A stretch of DNA of 61,627 nt, taken from NCBI GenBank assembly GCA_022711355.1, contig JAKLFE010000024.1:1-61627 (forward strand), read 5' to 3'. The position numbers and the translations under genes are program-made. The notes beneath the pieces were generated by a model that was not told the origin of the DNA, did no database searches, and saw only the letters and a program-made list of their open reading frames with translations. The stretch comes from Spirochaetota bacterium. GTDB lineage: Bacteria > Spirochaetota > Spirochaetia > Treponematales > Rectinemataceae. Each line of letters starts with the position of its first letter. The first letter of the stretch is position 1. Shown piece after piece: positions 43,518 to 51,593 of this stretch.

Positions 43518-43750
43518 TGGCCCTCCCCGGTGCTGGGTTTAGAGTAGTTGCTCCCGCGGCCGAATACCGCCTCCGCGATGAGGGAGAGGTCCACCGTCGC
43601 GAAGATCAGGGGGACGAAGGCGGCGACCTTGAGGACGGCGTCGATGTCGAGCTCCGGCCGGATCCAGACCTTCGCCGCAAGGCCCGCGAGGGCGATGAGG
43701 GCGCCGAGGATCTTCGACCCGAGCGAGAGCGGCTTCCCCTTGAGCTGCAT
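43514..43750 (-). CDS. Holin-like small membrane protein
   Basis: This 78-residue protein has two predicted membrane helices (about 12-30 and 38-62) and a charged polar tail, the form of class II holins. It sits between the M23 lysin and the spanin-like gene. Confidence 0.65.
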   Translation of the reverse strand: MQLKGKPLSLGSKILGALIALAGLAAKVWIRPELDIDAVLKVAAFVPLIFATVDLSLIAEAVFGRGSNYSKPSTGEGQ

Positions 43751-43760
43751 GGCCTGGCTC

Positions 43761-44375
43761 CTAGAGGCCGTAGACGGCCGGGTTGACGTAGAAGCGGAGG
43801 GCCCCGTTGTAGTAGGGGTCGAAGCGGGCGATGATATGGGCGTTCATCCACTTGATGCCGCGCTGCTTCGCCTGGGCGACGAAGGGCTGGCCGTAGCGCG
43901 CGCGGTAGTCGGTGGAGTAGTCGTTGTGCCAGATCGAACCGATCCGCGCCTCGAGGTCCCCGTCGTACTGCCCCGGCTCGAGGACGAGGGAGCAGTGGAC
44001 GTGGCGGCCCGTACCGCCCTTCGCCTTGACCGAGAGGCCGTGGTTTCCGGCGGGGCCGATCGGATCGCCAAGGGCGAGGCCGGCCCCGGACAGGCCCGCT
44101 GCGAGGGCCCCCGAATCGAGCTCGCCCCGGATGAAGTGCAGGAGACGGAGCTCGCCGCCGGAGAAGAAGAGCCGCAGGACGGAGCAGCCCTCGGCGTCGT
44201 CGTCGATCCAGACTGAACGCTCGGCCTCGAGGGGGCAGCGGACGACTCCGGGGCCGGCGCGGTCGATGGCCGTATGGATCCGGGGCCGGCTGGGGAAGGT
44301 GTAGGGATCCCAGCCGAAACCGGTGGTCACCTGGGAGCCGGGGAGGAAGATGGTCGGATAAACGTTCAGCTTCAT
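43761..44375 (-). CDS. M23-family peptidase, probable endolysin
   Basis: This 204-residue protein has TGFGWDPYTFPSRPRIHTAID near residue 17-37, with the H-x3-D zinc ligands, and GRHVHCSL (H-x-H) near residue 125, completing the M23 zinc site. The usual Gly-rich part is replaced by DDAEGCSVLRLFF. It would cut peptide cross-links of the cell wall. It is the first gene of the late lysis operon. Its ribosome site (AGAGG) lies inside a perfect 16-bp hairpin. Confidence 0.8.
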   Translation of the reverse strand: MKLNVYPTIFLPGSQVTTGFGWDPYTFPSRPRIHTAIDRAGPGVVRCPLEAERSVWIDDDAEGCSVLRLFFSGGELRLLHFIRGELDSGALAAGLSGAGLALGDPIGPAGNHGLSVKAKGGTGRHVHCSLVLEPGQYDGDLEARIGSIWHNDYSTDYRARYGQPFVAQAKQRGIKWMNAHIIARFDPYYNGALRFYVNPAVYGL

Positions 44376-44377
44376 GT

Positions 44378-44412
44378 CCAGCCTCTTGATACCGAGGGTA
44401 TCAAGAGGCTGG
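44378..44412 (-). promoter_or_regulatory. Perfect 16-bp hairpin covering the lysin ribosome site
   Basis: The arms 44378-44393 and 44397-44412 pair fully around a 3-base loop. The mRNA would begin upstream at the late promoter, so the hairpin forms in the leader, hides AGAGG and ends three bases before the ATG. Confidence 0.75.
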
Positions 44413-44440
44413 GCTAGGCGCTCAAATGTGGGTAGCCCTG
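44395..44440 (-). promoter_or_regulatory. Late promoter of the lysis/packaging operon
   Basis: CGCTCAAATGTGGG at 44419-44432 equals the element before the protease gene. On the coding strand TTGAGC is followed after 17 bp by GATACC. Confidence 0.6.
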
Positions 44441-44485
44441 AATACGATTCTTAACTGCGGTGGTAGCGTCTGAATAGACACATCA

Positions 44486-44956
44486 TCATGCGCGAAAAAG
44501 TTCAATTATTGCAGATATTGTTTTCCATGCAAATGCAGTAATAAAAGCGATGAGCCAAATAGGGAAGATTATAGTAGCCTTAATCCAAGATGCAGAAAAC
44601 GAGATCAAGTCAGAGCTCATCTCCATGAACAGGGCAAAGAATATACCAAACGCAGAGAGTGCTATTAACAATTTGAATCCATTAAGCAGCTTCCCAAAGC
44701 TTAATGTACTTTTGATCTTCCCAAACCAGTCTTTAGATTCGAGTATTTGTAAAATGGTAAAGGCGGTAAGCATAAACCCAAGAAACGTCAGCGAAAATGT
44801 TGATAACGTATCTGCAACTCCCCCAAAAGCTTTTTCAACGGAGCATGTGTTTAGTTTTAGAATTATCGCGAGAGATGCACAAACAGGAACCAACGAGAGG
44901 AGTAGTGAAATTCGAACATCTTTGCCATTAAAGCGAGGGCCTGCATTTCTTTTCAT
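44486..44956 (-). CDS. Four-helix membrane protein, RexB/KwaA-like
   Basis: This 156-residue AT-rich protein has four predicted membrane helices (about 15-34, 48-70, 90-110, 122-145) and short loops. Lambda RexB (144 residues) and KwaA of the Kiwa system have the same form. It overlaps the gene before it by 4 bp and is transcribed with the repressor, as rexB is in lambda. No sequence match was tested. Confidence 0.6.
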   Translation of the reverse strand: MKRNAGPRFNGKDVRISLLLSLVPVCASLAIILKLNTCSVEKAFGGVADTLSTFSLTFLGFMLTAFTILQILESKDWFGKIKSTLSFGKLLNGFKLLIALSAFGIFFALFMEMSSDLISFSASWIKATIIFPIWLIAFITAFAWKTISAIIELFRA

Positions 44957-45963
44957 GGCTCCTCCTCGAATCCGTTCTGCTGGATGAACCTACCCCTATA
45001 TTCGTTGAATATAGAATACAGTCGCGTGAATACTGTGTCGAGTGGAACGTAGCGGCCTTCATATTCAAAGGTGCTCCGATGAAAGTATTCAGCATTCAGC
45101 AAGTCTAGATATCGAGTCTCTTCGTCGATATTGCCTTTCATGGAGAATTTATGATCGTCTTCAGTGCTCTCGAAAAATCGTTTCATTCTTCTGTAAAGAC
45201 GCTTTATCTCTCTTTTATCGAGACGATCGGTATGCCCGCGGCCAGAGGAAAGTGTTACATTCAATGTATGTGCTCGCGATTTCTGTGCATATTGTGCCAG
45301 TGTTCTCATCACTGTAGCTGAATCATCAGCACTACCCGTGAGTATCTCCTCTGCCAATCGCAGGGACCCCGCTACACGAATTTCAAGCGAAGAGATGTTT
45401 TCCATGAGGTCGAAATCTGCTTCCGGATCTTCATTAACGATGAAGGGGAACACGATTCTGGTATTTGCGCCTCCCGGGGGGACTGGTATTTCGCCAAACG
45501 CACCCTGTGCTTTCTGAAGGCCATAGTTGATATATTCTTCAAAACTCTTTGACGATCCCACATACTTGTTATTAACCAACAAAAGGACACGAATAGACGT
45601 ATCAACTACAAAATACGTTACTTCTGCTAGCTCGTTGTGTTCATCGCTTAGCTTGATCGGCATCAGATTGCCTTGATCATCGTTTTCAAATGGATAGTTA
45701 CTTGCTCGTCTTTTTATAAACAAACCTGGAACAAAATACGGGAAATGTGGTGCAGGAAATCTATTTCGTTCTCCGTTGAAGATCATGCAACGTTCATCAA
45801 TCCCATCGTCATAGAAACGTGATTGCGATGAGCTACGGTCAAGATCCAAGCGCTGCAATGCTCGAAGCAAGTTTACTATTTCATTTTTATGTAGTAATGG
45901 AGTCTCGGTCCCGACGGTTTTCTCAATAGAAAAGAAACGAATCGTTAATGTCTTTTTATTCAT
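44953..45963 (-). CDS. Soluble partner of the membrane protein, RexA/KwaB-like candidate
   Basis: This 336-residue AT-rich protein has a strong GGAGG site. It contains no membrane segment. The N-terminal IRFFSIEKTVG, then PYFVPGLFIKRRAS, VVDTSIRVLLLVNNKYVG and a Lys/Arg-rich part (HTDRLDKREIKRLYRRMKRFF) could bind nucleic acid. It recalls uncharacterised 'DUF6731'-like proteins, from memory. Its place after the repressor and before a four-helix protein repeats the cI-rexA-rexB order. Confidence 0.55.
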   Translation of the reverse strand: MNKKTLTIRFFSIEKTVGTETPLLHKNEIVNLLRALQRLDLDRSSSQSRFYDDGIDERCMIFNGERNRFPAPHFPYFVPGLFIKRRASNYPFENDDQGNLMPIKLSDEHNELAEVTYFVVDTSIRVLLLVNNKYVGSSKSFEEYINYGLQKAQGAFGEIPVPPGGANTRIVFPFIVNEDPEADFDLMENISSLEIRVAGSLRLAEEILTGSADDSATVMRTLAQYAQKSRAHTLNVTLSSGRGHTDRLDKREIKRLYRRMKRFFESTEDDHKFSMKGNIDEETRYLDLLNAEYFHRSTFEYEGRYVPLDTVFTRLYSIFNEYRGRFIQQNGFEEEP

Positions 45964-46158
45964 TACCGCCTCCGGTTATTTCTATACTATTACTCGTTGA
46001 GTATTGACCGCCTTGCTTGAATCCATAAAGTTGTTTTTTGGAATTGCTTTTTGGATAACCCTGAGTGGATTAGCTCTGCTTTCTTTAGCCACTTAAGTTG
46101 CTGCCGTTTTTTCATTAACATACTCCAACTACTAAAAACCTATTCCTCACGGTGTTAC
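45964..46158. other. AT-rich intergenic stretch
   Basis: This separates the small secreted protein from the Rex-like pair. No clear terminator was seen. It may contain a promoter for the pair, but no hexamer is convincing. Confidence 0.35.
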
Positions 46159-46524
46159 TCATAATAGGCCCAGAAGTTTGGCGATCCCTGTCTTCATCAC
46201 TTGAGTCTCAACAAAGTTGTAGAATTCAATTTCGGAATTGAAGTCTTGCAGGATGCGCTTATATGATTCACCAGGATTATATCGACCTATGAACAACCAG
46301 TAATCCTGATCGGTGCTTTTCAGCAATACCCCTTCGACACAGCGAGTCTTTACGCGATCGACTATTCGCGTTGTCTCAGCTCGCACCAACGAAAGTACAA
46401 TGTCGCGGGCCTGCTTCACATCCTCAGACGATGGGGCACTGACAAGGAGTGCACTTCCATCTTGCGCAAAAAGGTTCCCCGTAATAACTGAAATAAGGAA
46501 AATGCAGAATAGCAGGTTCCTCAT
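46159..46524 (-). CDS. Small secreted protein of the lysogeny region
   Basis: The start at 46524 (GAGAGG site) gives a Sec signal MRNLLFCIFLISVITGNLFAQ and a 100-residue mature protein with VRAETTRIVDRVKTRCVEG. It starts just after the repressor stop and is probably expressed in lysogens. Superinfection exclusion at the envelope is one possible role. The family is unknown. Confidence 0.6.
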   Translation of the reverse strand: MRNLLFCIFLISVITGNLFAQDGSALLVSAPSSEDVKQARDIVLSLVRAETTRIVDRVKTRCVEGVLLKSTDQDYWLFIGRYNPGESYKRILQDFNSEIEFYNFVETQVMKTGIAKLLGLL

Positions 46525-46562
46525 ATGCACCTCTCTCAAGCCCCACTCATGATTGTAATTCC

Positions 46563-47381
46563 TCAATAGGGATGCCTATGCAACCATCCTACTACCTTGC
46601 CCTCGATTTTAACCCTACCTATCTCATCCTCGCCAGTGAGTATCCGAGGCTCATAGCGGTCGTTCTCGGAGATGATTCTAAGCGTCTTCCCGAGAAGATC
46701 AAACTCTAAACGCTTCACTTGCATCCTGTTATCTATCGAGATGACGAAAACCCCATCGCCTTCCTTCTCCTCGGGGACGAAGAGGCAGATATCGCGATCG
46801 AAGAGACCTATTTTCGTCATTGAATCACCACGAGCCTCAAGGGCCTTCACCTGGTCAGGGCGCCATGGGTTTATGAAGCGTCGAAGAATTGCCTGGGGAG
46901 TAATCGGCTGATAGACCTCGACCTCGCGGGCGGGGCCGGCCCCAGCCGCCTGGCCAGCGTAGAAGTCGACGTACACCATGTCGTCACCCGTTGGCGCCCC
47001 GGACATCTCTATAGAGCGCGCTCCTTCAATATGAACCCCTTCGAGCTCGGCCTCGGTGAGGTGGTCGGGAGGCGGGGCGAGGGGGCCAAGGTCGGTTCCA
47101 CCGGGCTCAGGATTAATAGGATGCGCCTCCCCTTCGAAGGGGACCTCGGGCAAATGTTCGCCTGGCGAACATTTAGAGTCCACGAACATCAACCCCTCTC
47201 CGGTCAAGAACCAATCGATGCTGACCCTCAGAGAATCCTTTAGTCTAATTAGTACATCACGAGACAGCTCTTTATCACCACGCTCCGCTTGGCTAATGAA
47301 ACTAGATGTAACCCCTAGTAATTCTGCAAGTTTACTCTGAGTAATACCTACAGCATCGCGAATCTCTTTTAGTCGCCCCAT
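46563..47381 (-). CDS. Phage repressor, XRE helix-turn-helix with S24 (LexA/CI-type) peptidase
   Basis: This 272-residue protein has an N-terminal HTH (about 3-60, GITQSKLAELLGVTSSFISQAERG) and a C-terminal S24 domain. The likely self-cleavage site is AG in FYAGQAAG (about residue 142), the catalytic Ser is in RGDSM and the Lys in NRMQVKRL. Self-cleavage with RecA during the SOS response would induce the phage, unlike the ClpXP-controlled Mu repressor. An operator lies directly before its ATG. Confidence 0.93.
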   Translation of the reverse strand: MGRLKEIRDAVGITQSKLAELLGVTSSFISQAERGDKELSRDVLIRLKDSLRVSIDWFLTGEGLMFVDSKCSPGEHLPEVPFEGEAHPINPEPGGTDLGPLAPPPDHLTEAELEGVHIEGARSIEMSGAPTGDDMVYVDFYAGQAAGAGPAREVEVYQPITPQAILRRFINPWRPDQVKALEARGDSMTKIGLFDRDICLFVPEEKEGDGVFVISIDNRMQVKRLEFDLLGKTLRIISENDRYEPRILTGEDEIGRVKIEGKVVGWLHRHPY

Positions 47382-47383
47382 GT

Positions 47384-47433
47384 GTACTTCCGGTAATTTT
47401 CCTCTTGACTAATTGTACCTGTGGTACGATAAT
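47384..47433. promoter_or_regulatory. Divergent operator-promoter region (early promoter and repressor promoter)
   Basis: The rightward promoter is TTGACT (47405-47410), 17 bp, GATAAT (47428-47433). A palindrome GTACCTGTGGTAC (47415-47427) fills its spacer. A second copy with one change, GTACTTCCGGTAA (47384-47396), lies three bases before the repressor ATG. A leftward -10 TACAAT (47412-47417) overlaps the first operator. Repressor binding would shut off early genes and control itself. Confidence 0.75.
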
Positions 47434-47470
47434 CACAATATCGACGGTTGAGGCCTCAACCTTAACCCCT

Positions 47471-47516
47471 AAAAAAGAAGGACGACCGAACGGCGGTCAC
47501 CTGCCGGTCATCCTTC
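47471..47516 (-). terminator. Leftward intrinsic terminator in the early leader
   Basis: GAAGGACGACCG (47477-47488) pairs with CGGTCATCCTTC (47505-47516); on the minus strand T6 follows. It would stop leftward transcripts before they reach the repressor gene. Confidence 0.65.
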
Positions 47517-47552
47517 AGATCCCGCCCGGACGGGCAAGGAGGTTTTTGTATT

Positions 47553-47861
47553 ATGAATCGCTCTTCCAAGATCCGCAAGCCGGCGCAGAAGAAGGCCGAG
47601 CGCGCCCGCGCGGCTCGCGTCCTCCGACAGATCGCCAAGGCCCCGAACCTCGAACAGGGCGCCTGGATCGCCTACCAGATGAAGCTCCAAGGCTTCACCC
47701 TTGTCTCCATGGCCGAGTGCGCCGGCGTCACGTTCCAGATGGTACACGCGGTCATCTACGGCAAACGGACGAGCGGCCGGGTCCAGAAGGCCATCGCACA
47801 AGCGCTCCTCTTCGAGGGCTGGAACGAGCTTCTCGCCGCGAGGCAGGGGGTGGCGGCGTGA
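47553..47861 (+). CDS. Ner-like HTH regulator, first early gene
   Basis: This 102-residue basic protein carries a helix-turn-helix in its second half (LVSMAECAGVTFQMVHAVIYGKRTSGRV), like the Ner/Nlp regulators of Mu relatives, which turn down the early promoter. AGGAGG precedes its ATG. Confidence 0.75.
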   Translation: MNRSSKIRKPAQKKAERARAARVLRQIAKAPNLEQGAWIAYQMKLQGFTLVSMAECAGVTFQMVHAVIYGKRTSGRVQKAIAQALLFEGWNELLAARQGVAA

Positions 47862-48139
47862 CGGCCTTCAAGGGCCCCTGTTCGCAGAAGGTCGCCCTCG
47901 AGCGCCTCGCCGCCGCCGGGTGGATCCGGCGCAAGCGGCAAGTCGAAAGCGACTACGAAGCCTTCATCCGCAGCAACGGGGATGCTGGGATGCTCCTGGT
48001 CGACTTCGCCCTGGGACGCTTCATCCTGGACGCGACCGGGTTGCAGGTCAATCTCCTCACCCACTGCGACGACGCGGAGGGCGACCCCGAGTACGACGCC
48101 ATCCTGCACGCCCTCTACGAGGGGGAGGTCGTAGCATAA
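47858..48139 (+). CDS. Small early protein, unknown
   Basis: This 93-residue protein starts at GTG 47858 overlapping the previous stop as GTGA. It contains LERLAAAGWIRRKRQVESDYEAF, a possible winged-helix. Function unknown. Closely packed early genes suggest one operon. Confidence 0.6.
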   Translation: MTAFKGPCSQKVALERLAAAGWIRRKRQVESDYEAFIRSNGDAGMLLVDFALGRFILDATGLQVNLLTHCDDAEGDPEYDAILHALYEGEVVA

Positions 48140-48465
48140 TGAGCGCGCACATCGACTTCATCGACACGACCAAGCGCGTGATCTGGGCCTGCTACGAGGG
48201 GCGGGGAGACGAGCTCGAGGCGAACCTGCGGGGCTACGGGGTGGAGTACATCCCCACCTTCCGGAACGGCAGGATCGGCATCGGCTTCGCACGTTACTGC
48301 CCCGAGGAGCGGGGCGAGCAAGCGCAGCTCGCGAAGGCTGTCGAGGACCTCGTCGACATCCTCACGCAGAGGAGCGGAGTAACCAAGCAGCAGGAGCGGC
48401 GATTCGTCGAGGCCCTCTCTATCGTCCAGAGCTTCCAGGCTCAGGTATCAGAGGTGGCATCATGA
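48139..48465 (+). CDS. Small early protein, unknown
   Basis: This 108-residue protein begins at ATG sharing bases with the previous stop (TAATG). It has no motif that I recognise. It is followed by an ATGA overlap, keeping the chain of coupled genes. Confidence 0.6.
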   Translation: MSAHIDFIDTTKRVIWACYEGRGDELEANLRGYGVEYIPTFRNGRIGIGFARYCPEERGEQAQLAKAVEDLVDILTQRSGVTKQQERRFVEALSIVQSFQAQVSEVAS

Positions 48466-48764
48466 AGCTCAAAGAACTCTTCCATTGCCACGCCTACATT
48501 CACGACCTGCGGCGCGAACTGCTCACGTTGCAGCGGGCGCTCGATAGCGCCTCGAACTACGCGACGCTCCTCGAGACGATCAAGAAGGATAAAGAGAAGC
48601 GGATCGCTTGCTTGAACGAGGATGTCGCGGCGCTCTCCTCGGAGATCGCAGCGAGGCGACTCTGCTACGGAAAAGACAAAGAGACGCTCATCGTCGAGAA
48701 CCTCAACCTGCGGAGAGAGAACGAGACGCTCCGGGGCCATCTCAACGGGAGGCACGAGCTGTGA
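48462..48764 (+). CDS. Small coiled-coil early protein
   Basis: This 100-residue protein is predicted to be a coiled coil from about residue 10 to 95 (LRRELLTLQRALDSASN, ENLNLRRENETLRGHL). It immediately precedes and overlaps the transposase gene. No family recognised. Confidence 0.6.
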   Translation: MKLKELFHCHAYIHDLRRELLTLQRALDSASNYATLLETIKKDKEKRIACLNEDVAALSSEIAARRLCYGKDKETLIVENLNLRRENETLRGHLNGRHEL

Positions 48765-50689
48765 ACGAGCTATCGACGACTGCCATCGCGACGGCCCTGG
48801 GGACGTCGCGGCAGGCGGTCATGCAACGCGCCGAGGCGGAGCGCTGGCTCTGCCGCGGCGAGGGGCGCTCGCTCCGCTGGCTGCCGCAAGGGCTCCCCCA
48901 GGACGTGCTCGCGCGCCTCATCGGCAACGGTTATCTCGAACCGGAGAAGCCCCACGGTCACGAGGATGCCGAGCAGTCCCGGATGGCACGGGAGCGCGCC
49001 TTCCTCGAAGCCCGGGACATCGACCGCGAGAAAGCGCAGCTCCGCGCTGCGCTCATCGGGCTGTATCAAGGATCCGGATCCAGGGTTCAGGACTTCGTGG
49101 TGGCCTACAACGCGGGGCGCGTGAACCCCGCGCTGTCCGGCGCCCTGGGCCCGATATCGCAGGCGACTTTCTATCGCTGGCTCCAGGGCTGGGAGGAGGC
49201 GGGGCGCAGCCTGGCGGGGCTCGTGCCCCGGTACGCCGAGCGGCGCGCTGTCCAGGGCTCCGGGGCGAGCCTATCCGATCTGGTCAAGGGCTACGCGGAG
49301 TGGCTCTACCTCAAGCCCCAGCGGCCGACGGCGGGCCATGTCTATCGCGCTCTCGCGGCTCTTCGCGATGAGGGGCGAATCCCCGAGCTCCCAAGCTACG
49401 CCACGGTCCTCCGCTACCTCCAGGGCCTGCCGCCGACCTACGTGGCGTTCTGGCGCGAGGGGCGGAGCCGCTGGAGCGCCGACTTCAATCCCTACATCGA
49501 GCGTTCCATGGAGCTCTATCGCCCCATGGACCTCGTGACGAGCGACCACGTCATGATCGATGCGGTCGTGGAATACCAGGGACGGCTCATCAGGCCCTGG
49601 CTCACGACCGTGCAGGACTTTCGCTCGGGGCTCGTCCTGGGGATGTGCCCCTGCCCCACGCCGAGCTACCTCTCGATCACCGTCTCCCTCTTCCTCATGG
49701 CTTCGCGCTACGGCAAGGCCAAGATCCTCACCGTGGACAACGGAAAGGACTACCGCGGCCAGTTCCTGAACGGGAAGACCATGAACTTCCAGAGCTTCAC
49801 GGAGGACGGCTTCCCCGAGGAGGAAGAGGTCTACGCGGCGGGCGCCTACGCGGCCTGCGTCGACGAGGTCTCATTCACTTGGGTCTACGCGGGGCAGTCC
49901 AAGGGCAAGCACGAGCGGATCCACGGAATATGGCAGGAGTACCTCGCGAAGGAGCTCGCCACCTACGTCGGATCGAACACCCGCGACTGCCCCGAGGAAA
50001 CGAAGCTCCTGTGGCGCGGGGCCGCGGCCCTCGAGCGGCGCGGCAAGGTACCCACGTGGGACGAGTTCGTGCGGATCCTCGCGGCCGGCCTCGACTGGTG
50101 GAACTCCTCCTGGCGGGGTACGGGGAAGGGGATGGAGGGCAGGACCCCGCAGGAGGTCTTCGACGAGCTCGCCCCGGAGCCCCGGACCGTGAGCCGCGAG
50201 CTCCTCGAGCTCGCCCTCTGCCGCAGCGACAAGCGGCGGGTGCGTGAGAACGGGGTACGAGTGGACGGGGTCAACTACTGGGCTCCTGAACTCCAGCGCT
50301 ACGTGGGCAGGGACGTGCTCGTGAAGCGGCCGCTCGCTGCCCCGGAGACCGCGATCATCTGCGATGCGAAGGGAGCCCTGCTCTGCCGCGCCGAGGCGAA
50401 CTACTTCGCCGAGACCGAGGACACCACGGCCACGATCGAGCGGAGGAAGAAGGCCGCCAAGACGAACCTCGAGCTGGTGGGCGAGCTCTCGAAGGGGCGC
50501 ATCGCGCCGCCCGAGGGCATGCGGAGCATCGGCGAGATGTACCGCGCGCGCCTTCCGAAGGACGATGCGCCCCTCCCGCTCGCGGCGGGGGCGGAGGGCG
50601 ACGCTGTATCGGGCGCCGCTACGGCTGACGCGGAGTGGAACGCCCGCGCCAAGGATCACGATTTCATCGATTTCCTCGGTCAGGAGTAA
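48761..50689 (+). CDS. MuA-like DDE transposase
   Basis: This 642-residue protein starts at GTG 48761 (GTGA overlap). The N-terminal winged-helix (TAIATALGTSRQAVMQRA) is of the Mu-type end/enhancer-binding kind. The catalytic triad is D262 (TSDHVMID), D326 (LTVDNGKD) and E385 (GKHERIHG), in close agreement with MuA D269, D336 and E392. The C-terminal region (about 560-642) should bind the MuB-like protein. It performs integration and replicative transposition. Confidence 0.96.
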   Translation: MNELSTTAIATALGTSRQAVMQRAEAERWLCRGEGRSLRWLPQGLPQDVLARLIGNGYLEPEKPHGHEDAEQSRMARERAFLEARDIDREKAQLRAALIGLYQGSGSRVQDFVVAYNAGRVNPALSGALGPISQATFYRWLQGWEEAGRSLAGLVPRYAERRAVQGSGASLSDLVKGYAEWLYLKPQRPTAGHVYRALAALRDEGRIPELPSYATVLRYLQGLPPTYVAFWREGRSRWSADFNPYIERSMELYRPMDLVTSDHVMIDAVVEYQGRLIRPWLTTVQDFRSGLVLGMCPCPTPSYLSITVSLFLMASRYGKAKILTVDNGKDYRGQFLNGKTMNFQSFTEDGFPEEEEVYAAGAYAACVDEVSFTWVYAGQSKGKHERIHGIWQEYLAKELATYVGSNTRDCPEETKLLWRGAAALERRGKVPTWDEFVRILAAGLDWWNSSWRGTGKGMEGRTPQEVFDELAPEPRTVSRELLELALCRSDKRRVRENGVRVDGVNYWAPELQRYVGRDVLVKRPLAAPETAIICDAKGALLCRAEANYFAETEDTTATIERRKKAAKTNLELVGELSKGRIAPPEGMRSIGEMYRARLPKDDAPLPLAAGAEGDAVSGAATADAEWNARAKDHDFIDFLGQE

Positions 50690-50692
50690 ACC

Positions 50693-51589
50693 ATGGATCA
50701 GCAGCTCATCGCCAGATACGATTCGTACTGCAACAGATATCACATTTCCAACAACAAGGCCGCGGCGGGGATCGGCTACACGGCCGGCGTCCTCTCGCAG
50801 TGGCGCAAGGGCGAATACAAGGGCAAGGTGGAAGAGGTAGAGGCCAAGGTCCGCGCCTGGCTCGACCTGCAGGAGGCCCGCGAGGAGTCCGGGGCCGTGC
50901 CCTTCGTCCCCCTGCGGAGGACGACGCGGATCAAGACCGCGGTGCGCATCGCCCACGAGGAGCGTTTCATCGGCATCGTGCTCGGGAACTCCGGGGCGGG
51001 CAAGAGCCGCGCCCTCGCGGAGTACAAGACCGAGAACCCCAGCACGACCATCCTCGTCACCTGCGATCCCACCATGGGACTCTCGACGATCGTCTCTCTG
51101 CTCGCGCGCGAACTCGGCCTGGACACGAAGGGGCGGCTCTCGGAGATCTCGGACCGCCTGGTGTCGGAGCTGGTCCGGCGCGACATGTGCGTGATCTTCG
51201 ACGAGGCCGACTACCTCTCGGACTCGGTGATCGAGTGGGCCCGCATCGCCCTCAACGACAAGGGCGGAGCGGCCCTGGTCTTCGGGGCCCTCCCCCGTTT
51301 CGAGTACCGGATCAAGAACAACAAGGCCGACCACCGCCAGCTCGAAAACCGCATTGGCATGCGGCTCCACGTCGAGGACGCGGACGACGCCGACGTGAAG
51401 GAAGTCGTACGGGCGGTCTGGCCCGAGGTGGACGACGAGGCGCAGAAGGTCTTCGTGCAGGCGGCGCGCCAGAGCCTCCACCTCCTGGTACGGCATGTCT
51501 GCCTCGTGCAGCGAGCGTTGCGGCAAGGCGGGCAGGTTATGCCCGACGCGGATCTCGTGGGCGAGTCGGCCCGCTTCCTGGTGAGGTGA
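50693..51589 (+). CDS. MuB-like AAA+ ATPase
   Basis: This 298-residue protein has an N-terminal HTH (about 5-55), Walker A GNSGAGKS (about residue 98-105) and Walker B VIFDEAD (about 165). It delivers target DNA to the transposase and gives target immunity, by analogy with MuB. It follows the transposase by 3 bp. Confidence 0.92.
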   Translation: MDQQLIARYDSYCNRYHISNNKAAAGIGYTAGVLSQWRKGEYKGKVEEVEAKVRAWLDLQEAREESGAVPFVPLRRTTRIKTAVRIAHEERFIGIVLGNSGAGKSRALAEYKTENPSTTILVTCDPTMGLSTIVSLLARELGLDTKGRLSEISDRLVSELVRRDMCVIFDEADYLSDSVIEWARIALNDKGGAALVFGALPRFEYRIKNNKADHRQLENRIGMRLHVEDADDADVKEVVRAVWPEVDDEAQKVFVQAARQSLHLLVRHVCLVQRALRQGGQVMPDADLVGESARFLVR

Positions 51590-51593
51590 CACG

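Noticed and set aside
46524..46566. Upstream ATG at 46566 for the small secreted protein
   Set aside because: The extra 14 residues would bury the signal peptide, and the inner ATG has a better ribosome site.
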